Shown in pieces: positions 62,273-64,000 of a DNA stretch of 64,000 nucleotides (position 1 is the first letter of the stretch; the number at the start of each line of letters is the position of its first letter). This DNA comes from Urbifossiella limnaea (GTDB lineage Bacteria; Planctomycetota; Planctomycetia; Gemmatales; Gemmataceae): NCBI RefSeq assembly GCF_007747215.1, contig NZ_CP036273.1:2712322-2776321 (forward strand). Reading direction: 5' to 3'. A program made the position numbers and the translations under genes. The notes below the pieces were generated by a model, which worked only from the letters and a program-made list of their open reading frames with translations, ran no database searches and was not told the origin of the DNA.

Positions 62273-63805
62273 TCACTGCTTTTTCTTCGGAAGAATCTGC
62301 GCCTCTGGTGGGTCCGTCGCTGGCACCCGAAGTTCCTGTCGCAACCGGTCGAGTTCCGCGTGCAGTTGCCGCTGCGCGTCGGCGTGCTCGGGTCGGCCGT
62401 ACACACTGGTCAGCTCTCGCGGGTCGGTCTGCCGGTCGAACAGCTCCCAGTACTCGGCCCCCGGAGCTCCGTAGAAGCGCACCAGCTTGTACCGCTCCGT
62501 CACCACGCCGTAGTGCCGTCGCACGTCGTGCGGACCTGGGTACTCGTAATAGTGGTAGTAGAAGCTCGTCCGCCAGTCGGCTGGCGTCTGCCCGGCCAGC
62601 AACCCCTTCAGACTGCGGCCGTGGGTGCCCTCCGGTACCGGCAGTCCGGCCGCTTCCAGGACTGTCGGCGCCACGTCGAGCAGGCTGGTGAGGCGCTCGC
62701 TGCTCGTGCCCGGTCGGGCGACGCCGGGCCAGCGGATCAGGCACGGCGTGCGGACGGACTCCTCGAAGATCCATCGCTTGTCGAACCACCCGTGCTCGCC
62801 CAGGTAAAAGCCCTGGTCGGAGGCGTAGACCACGATCGTGTTGTCGGTCAGCTTCTCGCGGTCGAGGTAGTCGAGAACGCGGCCGACGCCCTCGTCCACG
62901 GCTTTGACACAGCCGAGGTAGTCGTGCATGTACCGCTGGTAGCGCCAGCGGACGAGGTCGCGGCCCTGTGGGGGCGCGGCCTTGAACGCGGCGTTCCGCG
63001 GGGCGTAGTAGGCATCCCACGTCTTCTTCTGGTCCGCGGTGAGGCCGGGCGGGTCGTTGAACTTCATGTCCAGCGCGTTGATCGACTTTTCCAGCGTCAT
63101 GTCCTGGTTGCGCTCGGCGGCGCCGCGGCCGGCGTAGTCGTCGAACAACGTGTCCGGCTCGGGGTACACCCGGTCGTTATTGTGGTTCAGGTGCCGCAGC
63201 GCCGGCGACCACTCGCGGTGCGGCGCCTTGTGCTGGCACATCAGCAGGAACGGCTTGTTCGGGTCGCGGCCGCGCAGCCAGTCCAGCGACAGGTCGGTGA
63301 TGACATCGGTGACGTAGCCGGGGACGACGACGCGCTGCCCCATGCGGTTCATCGGCGGGTTGTAGTACTGCCCCTGGCCGGGGAGGATTTGCCAGGTGTC
63401 GAACCCGGTAGGGTCGGAAACGAGGTGCCACTTGCCGAACAGGGCCGTTTGGTAGCCGGCCCGCTGGAGCAGTTTCGGGAACGTGGTCTGGCTGCCGTCG
63501 AAGCGGGAATTCGTGTTGTTGTAGAAGCCGTTCGAGTGGCTGTACCGGCCGGTGAGGAGCACGGCCCGGCTCGGCCCGCAGATCGAATTCGGCACGAGGC
63601 AGCGGTCGAGGCGGACGCCTTCCTTGGCCAGGCGGTCGATGTTCGGCGTCTGGTTCAGCTTGAGCGGGTGGTTGTAGGCGCTGACCGCCTGGTAGGCGTG
63701 GTCGTCGGTGAAGACGACGACGATGTTCGGCGGCCGCTTGGGCACCTGGGCGCGGGCCGGGGCGGCGGCCGCGAGCGCGACGACAACCGCGACGAGGGTT
63801 CGCAT
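62273..63805 (-). CDS. Exported Cys-type sulfatase
   Basis: The 510-residue protein has a signal peptide (residues 1-19, cleavage after ARA). Metal-binding D34-D35 lies in VVVFTDDHAYQAV. The formylglycine motif C76-G-P-S-R-A follows, with GKWHL and the second metal site YASDQGFYLGEHGWFDKRW. Formylglycine-generating enzyme must convert C76; it is not in the window. It probably hydrolyses sulfate esters of polysaccharides (fucan, carrageenan or glycosaminoglycan type), a process expanded in planctomycetes. The substrate is unknown. Confidence 0.95.
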   Translation of the reverse strand: MRTLVAVVVALAAAAPARAQVPKRPPNIVVVFTDDHAYQAVSAYNHPLKLNQTPNIDRLAKEGVRLDRCLVPNSICGPSRAVLLTGRYSHSNGFYNNTNSRFDGSQTTFPKLLQRAGYQTALFGKWHLVSDPTGFDTWQILPGQGQYYNPPMNRMGQRVVVPGYVTDVITDLSLDWLRGRDPNKPFLLMCQHKAPHREWSPALRHLNHNNDRVYPEPDTLFDDYAGRGAAERNQDMTLEKSINALDMKFNDPPGLTADQKKTWDAYYAPRNAAFKAAPPQGRDLVRWRYQRYMHDYLGCVKAVDEGVGRVLDYLDREKLTDNTIVVYASDQGFYLGEHGWFDKRWIFEESVRTPCLIRWPGVARPGTSSERLTSLLDVAPTVLEAAGLPVPEGTHGRSLKGLLAGQTPADWRTSFYYHYYEYPGPHDVRRHYGVVTERYKLVRFYGAPGAEYWELFDRQTDPRELTSVYGRPEHADAQRQLHAELDRLRQELRVPATDPPEAQILPKKKQ

Positions 63806-63893
63806 CGGGTAGGCTCCGCGGGAACGGGTGCGGGTGTTCTAGTGAGCCGGGGCCGGCTATTCTGAGAGAAGCACCCTTCGCCACGGACGCGAC

Positions 63894-64000
63894 ATGAACC
63901 AGTACCCCCTCCCGCCGCTCGGGCTCAACCCGTCCTCGACCGCCCAGGGCACGACGCCCGGCAGCTTTGCCAATCGCCCGGCGCTCACCCCCGGCCCTCT
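63894..64000 (+). CDS. Start of an unknown gene cut by the right edge
   Basis: ATG at 63894 opens a frame that runs off the window. Only 35 residues are visible (NQYPLPPLGLNPSSTAQG, then proline/glycine-rich sequence). There is no signal peptide in what can be seen and no recognised domain. It is divergent from the sulfatase gene. Confidence 0.4.
   Translation, partial: MNQYPLPPLGLNPSSTAQGTTPGSFANRPALTPGP

Overview
The window is high-GC bacterial DNA that looks planctomycetal, most likely family Gemmataceae. This rests on gene content: a DUF1553/planctomycete cytochrome-c protein next to a DUF1501 protein, a Cys-type sulfatase, a PF07638-like ECF sigma factor, a Cys-free FmdB-like protein, long SecE and NusG proteins, and very GC-rich codon use. 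No rRNA, CRISPR array, transposase or prophage gene is visible. Species assignment is an inference; no database was searched.

Layout. 1-2.4 kb: the end of a large surface protein, two small hypotheticals (one probably decayed), a long palindrome and tRNA-Glu. 2.5-7.2 kb: an SDR epimerase, a small exported protein, UppP, an exported protein with a C-terminal anchor, a DUF6065-like protein and uracil-DNA glycosylase. 7.2-17.4 kb (minus strand): a compact seven-gene run of DUF1553, DUF1501, AstE/AspA-type deacylase, creatininase-family amidohydrolase, enolase-superfamily dehydratase, a membrane-anchored extracytoplasmic protein and a sensor kinase. It reads like an uncharacterised catabolic or sensing unit. 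17.5-30.4 kb: D,D-carboxypeptidase, pseudouridine-5'-phosphate glycosidase, an isocitrate/isopropylmalate dehydrogenase homologue, SIS isomerase, SelB, ECF sigma, an ATP-grasp ligase overlapping purine nucleoside phosphorylase, an LRR protein, a TGS GTPase, RicT and a Minf_1886-type protein.

30.5-49.8 kb is the information-processing core: tRNA-Thr, Tyr, Gly, Thr, tuf, tRNA-Trp, secE, nusG, rplK, rplA, rplJ, rplL, rpoB, rpoC, rpsL, rpsG, fusA. Gene order is the conserved bacterial one, but most intercistronic gaps hold a long inverted repeat, many built from short repeated words that differ from gap to gap. EF-Tu has a large insertion between its switch regions, SecE has about six extra membrane segments, NusG has an acidic extension of about 107 residues, and S12 has Arg at the streptomycin position 88.

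49.9-64 kb: a degenerate HD-GYP protein with a CPBP protease, aldehyde dehydrogenase, a minus-strand group (small zinc-finger protein, exported sugar-phosphate isomerase-like protein, FmdB-like protein), an ArsR/AHSA1 pair, a parvulin-type PPIase, a TPR protein, a hybrid histidine kinase, a sulfatase and the start of an unknown gene.

The most unusual feature is the set of palindromic spacers. One forms a 90-bp palindrome between ung and a histidine kinase gene and carries the stop codons of both. Another provides the whole upstream initiation region of rpsG. Promoter and terminator calls are by eye.
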